Part shown: piece after piece, positions 36,801 to 43,730 of the stretch
How positions within the stretch are numbered: the stretch's first letter is position 1
How the letters are laid out: each line of letters begins with the position of its first letter
DNA from: Daphnia carinata
Taxonomy: Eukaryota > Arthropoda > Branchiopoda > Diplostraca > Daphniidae
Length of the DNA stretch: 64,000 nt
Direction of reading: 5' to 3'
Assembly (NCBI RefSeq): GCF_022539665.2
Contig: NC_081336.1
Location: 4,666,221 to 4,730,220, forward strand
Notes under the pieces: model-generated
Told to the model about the DNA's origin: nothing
Database searches by the model: none
The model's input: the letters and a program-made list of their open reading frames with translations, nothing else
Made by a program: the position numbers and the translations under genes

Positions 36801-37811
36801 GAGGAGCTTTGGGTCGCCTACAGAGAATCAACCGTCACGGTGGCGGCCATGGAAAACTCGTTTCGCCTCTTCATAAATGTTCCCATCTTCGATCACAGCC
36901 AGCAGTTCAAGCTTTTCGAAATAATCAACCTTCCGGCAGCTACAGACAACGGAACACATGGCGTCTCGCTCGGAAATCTACCAGAGTACCTTGCTGTGTC
37001 CGCCGACCTCGAAACGTATCTGGAACTATCCAAAGAAGATGTTAAAGATTGCAGCAAAATAGGAAGACCGTTGTGTAAATTTCATACCGGAATTAGCAAG
37101 AGAACAACCCGAAAGTCGTGTGCAATGGCTGTCTTCTTAAACGATTCGGCCCGAATCAACACACAGTGTAAAAAGAAATTCACAGACTGGCGTGGACCTG
37201 AAGTGGTTTACATGGGATCCAATCAATGGGTCTATTCCGCAACAAAGCCGCACGAGATTGTGTTTTCGTGTCCAGCGGGAGGGGAGCAGCCACCTTTGAG
37301 AACAACAACGTTACCAGCTGTAGGAATGTTTGAAGTACCTTTGGGATGCACCGCTCGAACAGAAGAATGGGTATTCCCAGCCAGCATGGAAGGAAGTGTA
37401 ACAGCGCCAAAACTACAAGCAATTGTGCTTCCAACAGTGAAAATCTTTGCACAAGATGTCCAAGAAACCGAAGGAAAAAAGCACAATTTCGTCGAGCTTC
37501 CACGAGAAAACAATACGTCGGTAGACATAATCAGTCAGCTGCTCCATCGCAACGCTCAAGCAACGTTGTCGTCTGAAATGACGGGAGAGCAAATTCAAAA
37601 TTTAATTTTGGAAAAAGAAAAACAAAAAGAATTTTACCTTACTCGTTACCCTTACGAGTTAGTGGCTTTCAATATTTTCCTAACGTGTGGAATAGTGTTC
37701 TTAGTGCTTCAATTCTACATGTTACACAAGCGTCTTATTGCTCATGAACAGTGTGAAGACGCTCCACCCGGAGACCCCGGGAGGGACGAAATGGAGACTG
37801 AAAATCTCTAA
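30894..37811 (+). CDS. Gag-Pol-Env fused polyprotein of LTR retroelement (2305 aa)
   Basis: One uninterrupted frame. Gag occupies about residues 1-350, with a CCHC knuckle (CFYCKKAGHIARSC) near 375. Protease follows with LIDTGAAVTVIS near 455. Reverse transcriptase has YLDDVIIYS near 890, and RNase H has DACGYGIGGVLAQ and TEKECLALVW. Integrase has an HHCC finger (GHLGISRTLQ through CVHCQSRK), the core D in GMDLLGPFP, D in TDRGKCF, and E in ANGAVERMN. A hydrophilic linker leads to a hydrophobic signal-like segment (YLTLLVPFLIFLIGPL) and an Env resembling gypsy Env/baculovirus F: an Arg-rich RSPRS cleavage-like site followed by a glycine-rich segment ending LKWLFG, and a C-terminal membrane helix near residues 2260-2280. 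Gypsy normally shifts frame between gag and pol and splices env; here all are in one frame. How Env is released is not evident. Confidence 0.95.
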   Translation: MQKKNSSRLPSCPRDPSRRLHPLRDLPTALSGNETTATNEAQDSEISTSREDLATSGSETNRQRGFENPARQSESSSDSEQDLIEPTHPVVPPIGQHIVGPPRQLQETVMAAVRKFISPPIFRGSPTEDARQWLERYETISTHNGWGDADKRNNFCMYLDDAARNWFLCARVPNDWQDVAAQPAAGENQARPAVPGLRSVFLKEFQPNSYGLFQETRLRSRTQGVDEPTTRYYYEILNLCRLVDPNMSEVHRLEHLFRGLRPALFRKIYPQKPQTCEEFLELAKVYTETSMMSEARGWKDPMAESQKSSEQVPNLSVVYPEQQADLLKTMREVIQETCEKLFKQSSQEQAKPKGPFRPKGRTTSGKPQCFYCKKAGHIARSCFRNPESENYKGPAKDAGAGTSSKENPSVNSVVQELVMPEESKGGSEDYILNLSPARLIKEKVKCGKETATALIDTGAAVTVISPELLKKTGFVEKPRSGPKIRLVNGHTLSPQSTADIVVTHKGKTIKGNAIVMPMSGFELLLGNDFLQQFQAIHIDYESQELSFTTGKSPLPEISAIQTEEVKDNKLVTRDRQEIPAYSIKQISTTASSKMEGSCIVTPSESLLATNSLSTGHALVQKDLEKIPVANLSPRTVWLEKGVTLGTLEEHPEAKETEASQEVLAIDTSVEEQDLNQDESQLLEHLEERIAKDLTKEEKEETLKVLKQFIHCFALNEDDLGYCAVVKHDINTGTTAPIHQLPYKSAWKERAVIQNQVEGMLRRGVIEPSDSPWSSPVVLVKKKDGTWRFCVDYRKLNAVTVKDSYPLPRIADTLSRLEGATFFSSMDLQAGYHQVPVVSSDRPKTAFITADGLYQFRTLPFGLTNAPGTFQRAMDIILAGLRWTTCLIYLDDVIIYSATFQQHLERLRLVLSCLVKAGLKLKWSKCSFLEHTLKVLGHVISKDGVAPDPEKLEAVSNFPSPSEGYSTANKVKRVQSFLGLCSYYRRHIQGFASIARPLTSLTKKEISFVWGEDQVNSFVALKKALTSAPVLAHPNYDLPMEIFPDACGYGIGGVLAQRIDEAERPIAYASRLLTKSEVNYSITEKECLALVWCLSKFRCFVWGCKVKVVTDHQALCWLMSKKDLAGRLARWSLSLQEYDITIVYRSGKTHDNADCLSRNPLPKTEEQEDDRCVVIGALTDDLTLAEEENESLADKQKACSNWNQLIQKIQSGKARVKNFVINDGKLYKETIKNGKSYRRLCVPVEYRERILYAYHDDIVSGHLGISRTLQKISDRYYWPKMTLDIVRHVQSCVHCQSRKGVPDKPPGLLQCIKVERPFQKVGMDLLGPFPLSTKGNRMIIVAVDYLTKWVELKAMPTGKADDVAEFFVQQIFLRHGAQEQIITDRGKCFVADLTQAVVKKLLTNHKTTSSYHPQANGAVERMNHTLAAMLSMYVSSDQRDWDETLQYVCFAYNTARQESTGYSPFFLLYGREPRLPIDLELEADPNPLLEEEEAAVGYADRLIADLAAAREKVKIRMESVQQKQKETYDARHRELTFKEGDLVLIYKPVRKVGKSEKLLHRWLGPFKVLRQTTPVNYEVVSATGRGKTDIVHVVRMKSFHEAVSGPNITEEAAEKEDENHLEAETQETPASTDPQAQADSEEAPIEQSNPSSSTEENDVVTPAPEPITPASTRRPTRSRRPPARYLTLLVPFLIFLIGPLSTNSLILRENAIFKQQTDVAFSESSWTIVTDLDLGVADTATAYLKQKITQQQEVAQKWKNTGSRPQQIAARRIASRTETILRGMENVADRLTNIRKALNTNQRSPRSLVDGGGSILKWLFGVSTQKDLEELNNQVQLVARDQREVIHIIDKQATIVNESLWESRTNAKLIRELRGQYSMLSNVTTNLMDRVVKMEELELNHFEYYIQLDETFEAMNQILQWLQHLADSLDVGFSLLANGHLAPQIVSPARFNKVIKIINEKLPRGWSISSEELWVAYRESTVTVAAMENSFRLFINVPIFDHSQQFKLFEIINLPAATDNGTHGVSLGNLPEYLAVSADLETYLELSKEDVKDCSKIGRPLCKFHTGISKRTTRKSCAMAVFLNDSARINTQCKKKFTDWRGPEVVYMGSNQWVYSATKPHEIVFSCPAGGEQPPLRTTTLPAVGMFEVPLGCTARTEEWVFPASMEGSVTAPKLQAIVLPTVKIFAQDVQETEGKKHNFVELPRENNTSVDIISQLLHRNAQATLSSEMTGEQIQNLILEKEKQKEFYLTRYPYELVAFNIFLTCGIVFLVLQFYMLHKRLIAHEQCEDAPPGDPGRDEMETENL

Positions 37812-37898
37812 AAAGGAAATCGTTAGTGATAAAGAAGAAAAATAACTGCTGTGTGAAAAAGTGAAAAAGTTTATTATCACAGAACAAAAAATGTACAA

Positions 37899-38438
37899 TT
37901 ATGCTCCTCGGTTAACGGAATAATCCAAAAAATTGTGGGCTTCAGCTTCGTGATCTTCAGCTTCAGCATTCAAAACTTCAAGCCAAACAAGCCGAGCATC
38001 TACTCTGGCTTGCATCTCGGCTTGAGTGACTTCCCTGTAGAAGTCGGAGCGGCGAGGAGTTGGATGGTAGACGTCCTGATTTGACTCAAACCACCAAAGG
38101 AGACGGGCGTGAAAATGACAAAAGTGATCCCGGTATTTGGCATACCCAGGATATGTGCTAAAAGAAAAGAGAAACGTTAGTGTGGAACTAAAAAACCAAC
38201 CAAAGAAGGGTACTTACCTGTAGTAGTAATCGTTTATCCACGGAGCATTAACGATTAGGGGAGAACCCAAAACTACGTTGTCATTGGTTACTTTTGTTAA
38301 AATCACCAAAAACTCCTGATAGTCATGCGGATTTAGGCGAACGAAAGGGCTCCTAAAACTGGAAAACGCACTCGCGAAACTCACAAGCGCACATTCCACA
38401 AAACGCAGATTTTCAAGAACAAACTGAAGAGTAAACAT
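37899..38438 (-). CDS. Antisense two-exon accessory gene inside copy A (159 aa, unknown function)
   Basis: Runs opposite to the element between env and the 3' LTR. Exon 1 is 38218-38438, starting MFTLQFVLENLRFVEC. A 60-bp intron with clean ends (AG/GTAAGTAC and CTTTTAG) follows, then exon 2 at 37899-38157 ending NRGA and TAA. Together they make 159 codons with no stop. An antisense AATAAA sits about 25 bp after the stop (near 37870), so the unit looks like a complete small gene convergent with env. The predicted protein has a hydrophobic N-terminal half, an aromatic patch after the junction (DYYY, LLWWFE) and an acidic Ala/Glu-rich C-terminus. I recognise no family. The same two-exon layout occurs in copy B (41025-41565). 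Antisense extra ORFs are known in some plant gypsy elements (for example Grande, Retand); whether this is related is unknown. Confidence 0.75.
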
Positions 38439-38522
38439 TTTTTTGTCAAAAGCAAGAAACGAACTAAAGACGGAAGGCAGCAGTTGAATTTCTTATGCAT
38501 CATAATGTCGTAGTTTACCTTT

Positions 38523-38544
38523 TTTCACACCTTTAGGTGTGAAA
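38523..38544. repeat. 22-bp palindrome upstream of the antisense gene (copy A)
   Basis: Half-site TTTCACACCT facing its inverted copy around a TT/TA centre; one central mismatch here, perfect in copy B at 40923-40944. It lies about 85 bp upstream of the antisense start codon, a position suited to a regulatory or core-promoter site. Confidence 0.7.
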
Positions 38545-38590
38545 TGCTAATTATAGTCGTCTTTATTACGTTTGTAGTGCTAGAAAATTC

Positions 38591-38820
38591 CTTTTCGATA
38601 AAAGCACATTTCATTGTATGCTCGACTCCTATTGTAGTCGTTCTACTACCTCTCTAAAGCGACCACGCTTTACCGTATGCCTGTCTTCTACTATAGTTGT
38701 CCCTTCACCTCTATAATGCGACCACGCGCTTTTGTACGATTGACCTTTACTGTAGTTGTCCCTTCACCGTACTAAAGCGACCTCGCTCTATCGTATGCTT
38801 TTTTATTACTATAGTTACTC
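38591..38820. repeat. Tandem array, 59-bp period, about four units (copy A)
   Basis: Each unit contains a TACTATAGTTGTCCC-like segment and a small inverted repeat of the type AAAGCG-N4-CGCTTT. The counterpart in copy B has exact 59-bp spacing. It lies between the antisense gene and the 3' LTR. Fixed-spacing repeats with a dyad suggest protein-binding sites such as an enhancer or insulator; that is inference. Confidence 0.85.
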
Positions 38821-38935
38821 ACTCTCTATTAGCCTTGGGGTTATTTTGAAAATTACGGGTATCTTTTCCTAATAGTTTGTTCATGTCCGTGATCACCTTT
38901 TTAATGATTGTTAGTACAGTCGGGTCGCCTGTCTT

Positions 38936-38949
38936 GAAGAAGGGGGACC
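38936..38949 (+). other. Polypurine tract before the 3' LTR
   Basis: AAGAAGGGGGACC directly abuts the TGTCGCG start of the 3' LTR, the usual site for plus-strand priming. The same motif abuts the LTRs of copies B and C on the opposite strand. Confidence 0.85.
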
Positions 38950-39335
38950 TGTCGCGAGGGGAAAATAGCATTGTGATCGCCATTTCTGGAAAGGGGCGTC
39001 AACCAACATTTAATTGTGTGCAGCACTGCTTCCCTTGAAAAGAGGCGCTGCGACACGCCGATAATTAGTAAAATGTGGCATTCCCTAGAATTCGTTCAAC
39101 CCTAGGGATGGGGCGTATATCCTTCACGAGGGTATAAAAGCCCATACATTTTTTACCCTAAGTTAGTTCTTGTTAGTTCCTGATAGATCTTAAGTCCTAC
39201 TCAAGTTCTCAAGTAAGTTCTCTTCACGTTCCTGTATTTCAGTCAAGTAAAGTGTAGTTATTCCTCCTTTCTGTTATGCATTGTATTTTCCCCTTTTAAT
39301 TCAATACAATTCATTAAGTAAAGTCCAGTGTGACA
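38950..39335 (+). repeat. 3' LTR of copy A
   Basis: 386 bp, reads as identical to the 5' LTR. Followed by ATAA (39336-39339), the right copy of the target duplication. Confidence 0.95.
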
Positions 39336-39339
39336 ATAA

Positions 39340-39578
39340 CGAAGACATGTCCCGGCACGTCGGCTAAAAATAGATTTATTTCGGTTGGTCTGAGATTGCC
39401 TGAAATGGCCTAAAACCGCCCAATCGACTTTTAACTATCGTCCAAATTCGTTCGATACCGCCCGAATTTGCCCGCGTATACCTCCCCATCGCTCCCAAAA
39501 TCGCCCGATACTGCCCGATATTGCCGCCTATCCTTTAACACTGTGCCGTATGGCTCTTACAGTCGATGGCTAACATAT
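39340..39578. other. Spacer between copies A and C with short degenerate repeats
   Basis: About 240 bp of host-like sequence. The middle (about 39400-39530) repeats variants of CGCCCGATACTGCCCGATAT with loose spacing. No coding potential is visible. Confidence 0.5.
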
Positions 39579-40131
39579 TGTCACACTGGACTCTACTTTG
39601 TTAAATGAATTGTATTGTACGTTAAGGAAAAATACAAGACATAGCAGAGATAAAGAATAACTATACTTTGTACTTAACTTGACGTGAAGAGAACTGTAGG
39701 GAAACTTTTAAGAGTTGAAGAACTGAACTAGGGTTAAAAATGTGGGGGCTTTTATACCCTCGTTAAGGATAAACGCCCCATCTCTAGGGTTACATAAATT
39801 CAGGGAATAACTAAGTGTTAACAGATGATTGGCGTGTTGCAACTTCTTTTCAAGAGAAGCTGCATTGCACGCCATTGGATCGTTGGTTATCACGTCATTC
39901 GCAGAAATGACAACCATATCGCTTTTCCTTCGCGACAGGTCCCCCTTCTTCAAGACAGGCGACCCGACTGTACTAACAATCATTAAAAGGAAATCAAGGG
40001 CATAACAGACTATTTGGGAAACCCGTGATTCTCGAAAATCGTCAAAAGCTAGTAGGGAATGAATAACTATAGTAATGAGAAAGCATACGATAAAGCGCGA
40101 TCGCTTTAGAGAGGTAGAGGGACAACTATAT
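39579..40131 (-). mobile_element. Copy C: older LTR plus short 3' internal stub
   Basis: In reverse orientation: a diverged LTR at 39579-39937 (about 359 bp, TGTCACAC to CGCGACA), then the complement of the polypurine tract and 3' internal sequence, including one repeat unit of the 59-bp type. It is cut at 40131, inside that unit, by the LTR of copy B. Many differences from LTR A indicate that it is the oldest of the three. Confidence 0.85.
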
Positions 40132-40517
40132 TGTCACACTGGACTTTACTTAATGAATTGTATTGAATTAAAAGGGGAAAATACAATACATAAGAGAAGG
40201 GAAGAATGACTACACTTTACTTTAACTGAAACACAGGAGACGTGAAGAAAACTTACTTGAGAACTTGAGTAGAACTTAAGAACTTCAGAACTAACAAGAA
40301 CTAACTTAGGGTAAAAAATGTATAAGCTTTTATACCCTCGTGAAGGATATACGCCCCATCCCTAGGGTTGAACGAATTCTAGGGAATGCCACATTTTACT
40401 AATTATTGGCGCGTCGTAGCGCCTCTTTTCAAGGGAAACTGTGCTGCAAACAATTAAATGTTGGCTGACGCCCCTTTCCAGAAATGGCAATCACAATGCT
40501 ATCTTCCCCTCGCGACA
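40132..40517 (-). repeat. 3' LTR of copy B
   Basis: 386 bp, same ends and layout as the LTRs of copy A but with scattered substitutions and small indels. It is followed on its inner side by GGTCCCCCTTCTTC, the complement of the polypurine tract. Confidence 0.93.
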
Positions 40518-40651
40518 GGTCCCCCTTCTTCAAGACAGGCGACCCGACTGTACTAACAATCATTAAAAAGGTAATCACGGGCATGAACAAAATATTAGGG
40601 AAAGATACCCGTAATTTTCAAAATAACCCCAAGGCTAATAGAGAGTGAGTA

Positions 40652-40880
40652 ACTATAGTAATAAAAAAGCATACGATAGAGCGAGGTCGCTTTAGTACGG
40701 TGAAGGGACAACTACAGTAAAAGTCAATCGTACAAAAGCGCATGGTCGCATTATAGAGGTGAAGGGACAACTATAGTAGAAGACAGGCATACGGTAAAGC
40801 GTGGTCGCTTTAGAGAGGTAGAAGAACGACTACAATAGAAGTCAAGCATACAATGAAATGTGCTTTTATCGAAAAGGAAT
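40652..40880. repeat. Tandem array with exact 59-bp spacing (copy B)
   Basis: Units begin with ACTATAGTA, ACTACAGTA, ACTATAGTA and ACTACAATA at 40652, 40711, 40770 and 40829, exactly 59 bp apart. The first three contain a GCG...CGC dyad (for example AAAGCGTGGTCGCTTTA) and the last is degenerate. Homologous to 38591-38820. Confidence 0.9.
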
Positions 40881-40922
40881 TTTCTAGCACTACAAACGTA
40901 ATAAAGACGACTATAATTAGCA

Positions 40923-40944
40923 TTTCACACCTATAGGTGTGAAA
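40923..40944. repeat. Perfect 22-bp palindrome (copy B)
   Basis: Half-site TTTCACACCTA followed directly by its inverse complement. It lies about 80 bp upstream of the plus-strand start codon of the antisense-gene copy at 41025, matching the place of the near-perfect version in copy A. Confidence 0.85.
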
Positions 40945-41024
40945 AAAGGTAACGACGTTATGATGCATAAGAAATTCAACTGCTGCCTTCCGTCTTTAGT
41001 TCGTTTCTTGCTTTTGACAAAAAA

Positions 41025-41565
41025 ATGTTTACTCTTCAGTTTGTTCTTGAAAATCTGCGTTTTGTGGAATGTGCGCTTGTGTCTTTTGCGAGTGCGTTTT
41101 CCCATTTTAGGAGCCCTTTCGGTCGCTTAACTCCGCATGACTATCAGGAGTTTTTGGTGATTTTAACAAAAGTGACCAATGACAACGTAGATTTGGGTTC
41201 TCCCCTAATCGTTAATGCTCCGTAGATAAACGATTACTACTACAGGTAAGTACCCTTCTTTGGTTGGTTTTTTAGTTCCACATTAACGTTTCTCTTTTCT
41301 TTTTAGCACATATCCTGGGTATGCCAAATACCGGGATCACTTTTGTCATTTTCACGCCCGTCTCCTTTGGTGGTTTGAGCCAAATCAGGACGTCTACCAT
41401 CCAACTCCTCGCCGCTCCGACTTCTACAGGGAAGTCACTCAAGCCGAGATGCAAGCCAGAGTAGATGCTCGGCTTGTTTGGCTTGAAGTTTTGAATGCTG
41501 AAGCTGAAGATCACGAAGCTGAAACCCACAATTTTTTGGATTATTCCGTTAACCGAGGAGCATGA
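41025..41565 (+). pseudogene. Copy B version of the antisense accessory gene, broken by a nonsense change
   Basis: Same two-exon structure as in copy A: exon 1 at 41025-41245, a 61-bp intron with GTAAGTAC donor and TTTTTAG acceptor, and exon 2 at 41307-41565. The frame is preserved except for TAG at about 41223-41225, where copy A has TGG (after IVNAP). The terminal TAA has become TGA. A few further amino-acid changes occur in both exons. The intron and its signals remain intact. Confidence 0.85.
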
Positions 41566-41652
41566 TTGTACATTTTTTGTTCTGTGATAATAAACTTTTT
41601 CACTTTTTAACACAGCAGTTATTTTTCTTCTTTATCACTAACGATTTCCTTT

Positions 41653-43276
41653 TTAGAGATTTTCAGTCTCCATTTCGTCCCTCCCGGGGTCTCCGGGTGG
41701 AGCGTCTTCACACTGTTCATGAGCGATAAGACGCTTGTGTAACATGTAGAATTGAAGCACTAAGAACACTATTCCACACGTTAGGAAAATATTGAAAGCC
41801 ACTAACTTGTAAGGGTAACGAGTAAGGTAAAATTCTTTTTGTTTTTCTTTTTGCAAAATTAAATTTTGAATTAGCTCTCCCGTCATTTCAGAAGACAACG
41901 TTGCTTGTGCGTTGCGATGGAGCAGCTGACTGATTATGTCTACCGACGTAGTGTTTTCTCGTGGAAGCTCGACGAAATTGTGCTTTTTTCTTTCGGTTTC
42001 TTGGACATCTTGTGCAAAGATTTTCACTGTTGGAAGCACAATTGCTTGTAGTTTTGGCGCTGTTACACTTCCCTCCATGCTGGCTGGGAATACCCATTCT
42101 TCTGTTCGAGCGGTGCATCCCAAAGGTACTTCAAACATTCCTACAGCTGGTAACGTTGTTGTTCTCAAAGGTGGCTGCTCCCCTCCCGCTGGACACGAAA
42201 ACACAATCTCGTGCGGCTTTGTTGCGGAATAGACCCATTGATTGGATCCCATGTAAACCACTTCAGGTCCACGCCAGTCTGTGAATTTCTTTTTACACTG
42301 TGTGTTGATTCGGGCCGAATCGTTTAAGAAGACAGCCATTGCACACGACTTTCGGGTTGTTCTCTTGCTAATTCCGGTATGAAATTTACACAACGGTCTT
42401 CCTATTTTGCTGCAATCTTTAACATCTTCTTTGGATAGTTCCAGATAAGTTTCGAGGTCGGCGGACACAGCAAGGTACTCTGGTAGATTTCCGAGCGAGA
42501 CGCCATGTGTTCCGTTGTCTGTAGCTGCCGGGAGGTTGATTATTTCGAAAAGCTTGAACTGCTGGCTGTGATCGAAGATGGGAACATTTATGAAGAGGCG
42601 AAACGAGTTTTCCATGGCCGCCACCGTGACGGTTGATTCTCGGTAGGCGACCCAAAGCTCATCGCTGGAAATAAACCATCCTCTTGGTAATTGCTCGTTT
42701 ATCGTTCTAATAACTTTATTAAATCTTGCTGGAGAGACAATCTGTGGCGCCAAATGCCCGTTGGCTAACAGACTGAATCCGACATCGGGACTATCGGCAA
42801 ATTGTTGTAGCCACAGCAAGATTTGATTCATTGCTTCAAGTGTTTCGTCCAGTTGGATGTAATACTCGAAGTGACTTAGTATTAGTTGTCCTATGTTCCC
42901 CTCCGTCTCCATGAGGTGTGTTTTGGCATTGTTTAGTTTGGAATACTGGCCTCGCAGCTCTCCGATGACTTTTGCGTTTGTTCTAGACTCCCAAAGTGAT
43001 TCATTCACTATTGTTGCTTGTTTATCAATAAAGTGGATTACTTCTCTTTGATCTCGAGAAACAAGTTGCATTTGACTGTTTAATTCTTCTAAATCTTTTT
43101 CTGTTGCTACACCAAACAGCCATTTCAGGATTGATCCTCCACCGTCAACGAGACTTCTGACGGTTTCTTTGGTTAGGATTTAAAGCTTTTTTGATGTTTT
43201 CCAATCGGTCTGCTACATTCTCCATTCCTTTCAGGATTGTCTGCGTTCTGCTGGTGACTCTTCTGGCTGCTATTTG
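41653..43276 (-). pseudogene. Truncated env of copy B
   Basis: From about 43071 to 41653 a 472-codon frame matches the C-terminal Env of copy A, including the membrane helix and the end GRDEMETENL. Upstream, around 43150-43180, a one-base length difference from copy A shifts the frame near the Arg-rich cleavage-like site, and the element is truncated at about 43276. Similarity is uneven: the last 330 or so residues are almost identical to copy A, while the preceding 130 differ at many positions. Confidence 0.9.
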
Positions 43277-43730
43277 GAAGTTCAACATGCAACATGACAA
43301 GCTGGCAGACAATCTCGGGGAAAGACTGGGACATCATCGAAGACGTGACAGATCATCCTCAACGAAACAATCGACCTGCGAACGACGAATGGAAGCGAGT
43401 CCGCCAGCCTAGCGGACTTTCGCTCCCCGCCGTAGGAACTGGGAAAGTTCCTCACCGACGATGACCTGGGCGAATACTTTATGAACAGGAATGCACAACC
43501 AAGCGTCATCCACGACGCCAATGGACTCCCTAACAGGGAAAATTTATTCGCCTTCAACCGCTACGTAGAGAGACTGCAGCAGCCAGGAACCAGCGAACGG
43601 CAGTGGACGCCGTTCAACCCTCATGGGACAGCATGGCCGTCGGTATCTTACAGTCGGATGTCGACTCGATTGCAGCAGACCCCACTACCCACCAATCCTC
43701 TGGCACCAAACAACGGCCAAGAATGAATTT
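43277..43730 (+). other. Unidentified open frames adjoining the truncated end of copy B
   Basis: Two overlapping plus-strand frames with coding-like composition. One (about 43283-43440) is rich in charged residues (KDWDIIEDVTDHPQ). The other runs from about 43450 to 43726 (LTDDDLGEYFMNRNAQPS, FNRYVERLQQPG) and ends at a TGA. A frameshift near 43450 would join them. No family was recognised. It may be part of a different mobile element or a decayed host exon. Confidence 0.35.

Larger units (their letters stand above)
30446..39335 (+). mobile_element. Env-bearing Ty3/gypsy (errantivirus-like) LTR retroelement, apparently intact, copy A
   Basis: An 8890-bp element bounded by two 386-bp LTRs that read as identical, both starting TGTCGCG and ending GTGACA. 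ATAA flanks both sides (30442-30445 and 39336-39339) as a 4-bp target duplication. Internal order: presumed primer-binding site, one long gag-protease-RT-RNaseH-integrase-env frame (30894-37811), an antisense two-exon gene (37899-38438), a palindrome, a 59-bp-period tandem repeat, a polypurine tract, and the 3' LTR. Identical LTRs and an unbroken frame point to a recent insertion. Two related, rearranged copies lie immediately to the right in inverse orientation. Confidence 0.95.
40132..43276 (-). mobile_element. Copy B: 5'-truncated, inverted relative of copy A
   Basis: Reading on the minus strand towards its LTR: env remnant (43276-41653), the antisense gene module (on the plus strand, 41025-41565), palindrome, 59-bp repeats, polypurine tract and a 386-bp 3' LTR (40132-40517). 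Homology to copy A stops abruptly at about 43276, inside the N-terminal part of env, so gag, pol and the 5' LTR are missing. It appears to sit inside copy C. Confidence 0.9.

Noticed and set aside
40923-40944. Palindrome considered as a transcription terminator
   Set aside because: Hairpin terminators are a bacterial feature; in this eukaryotic context a protein-binding dyad is more plausible.
41936-42284. Plus-strand frames opposite the env of copy B, and their mirror at 37180-37528
   Set aside because: They are complements of env in both copies and carry no start, splice or polyadenylation context, unlike the antisense gene at 37899-38438.
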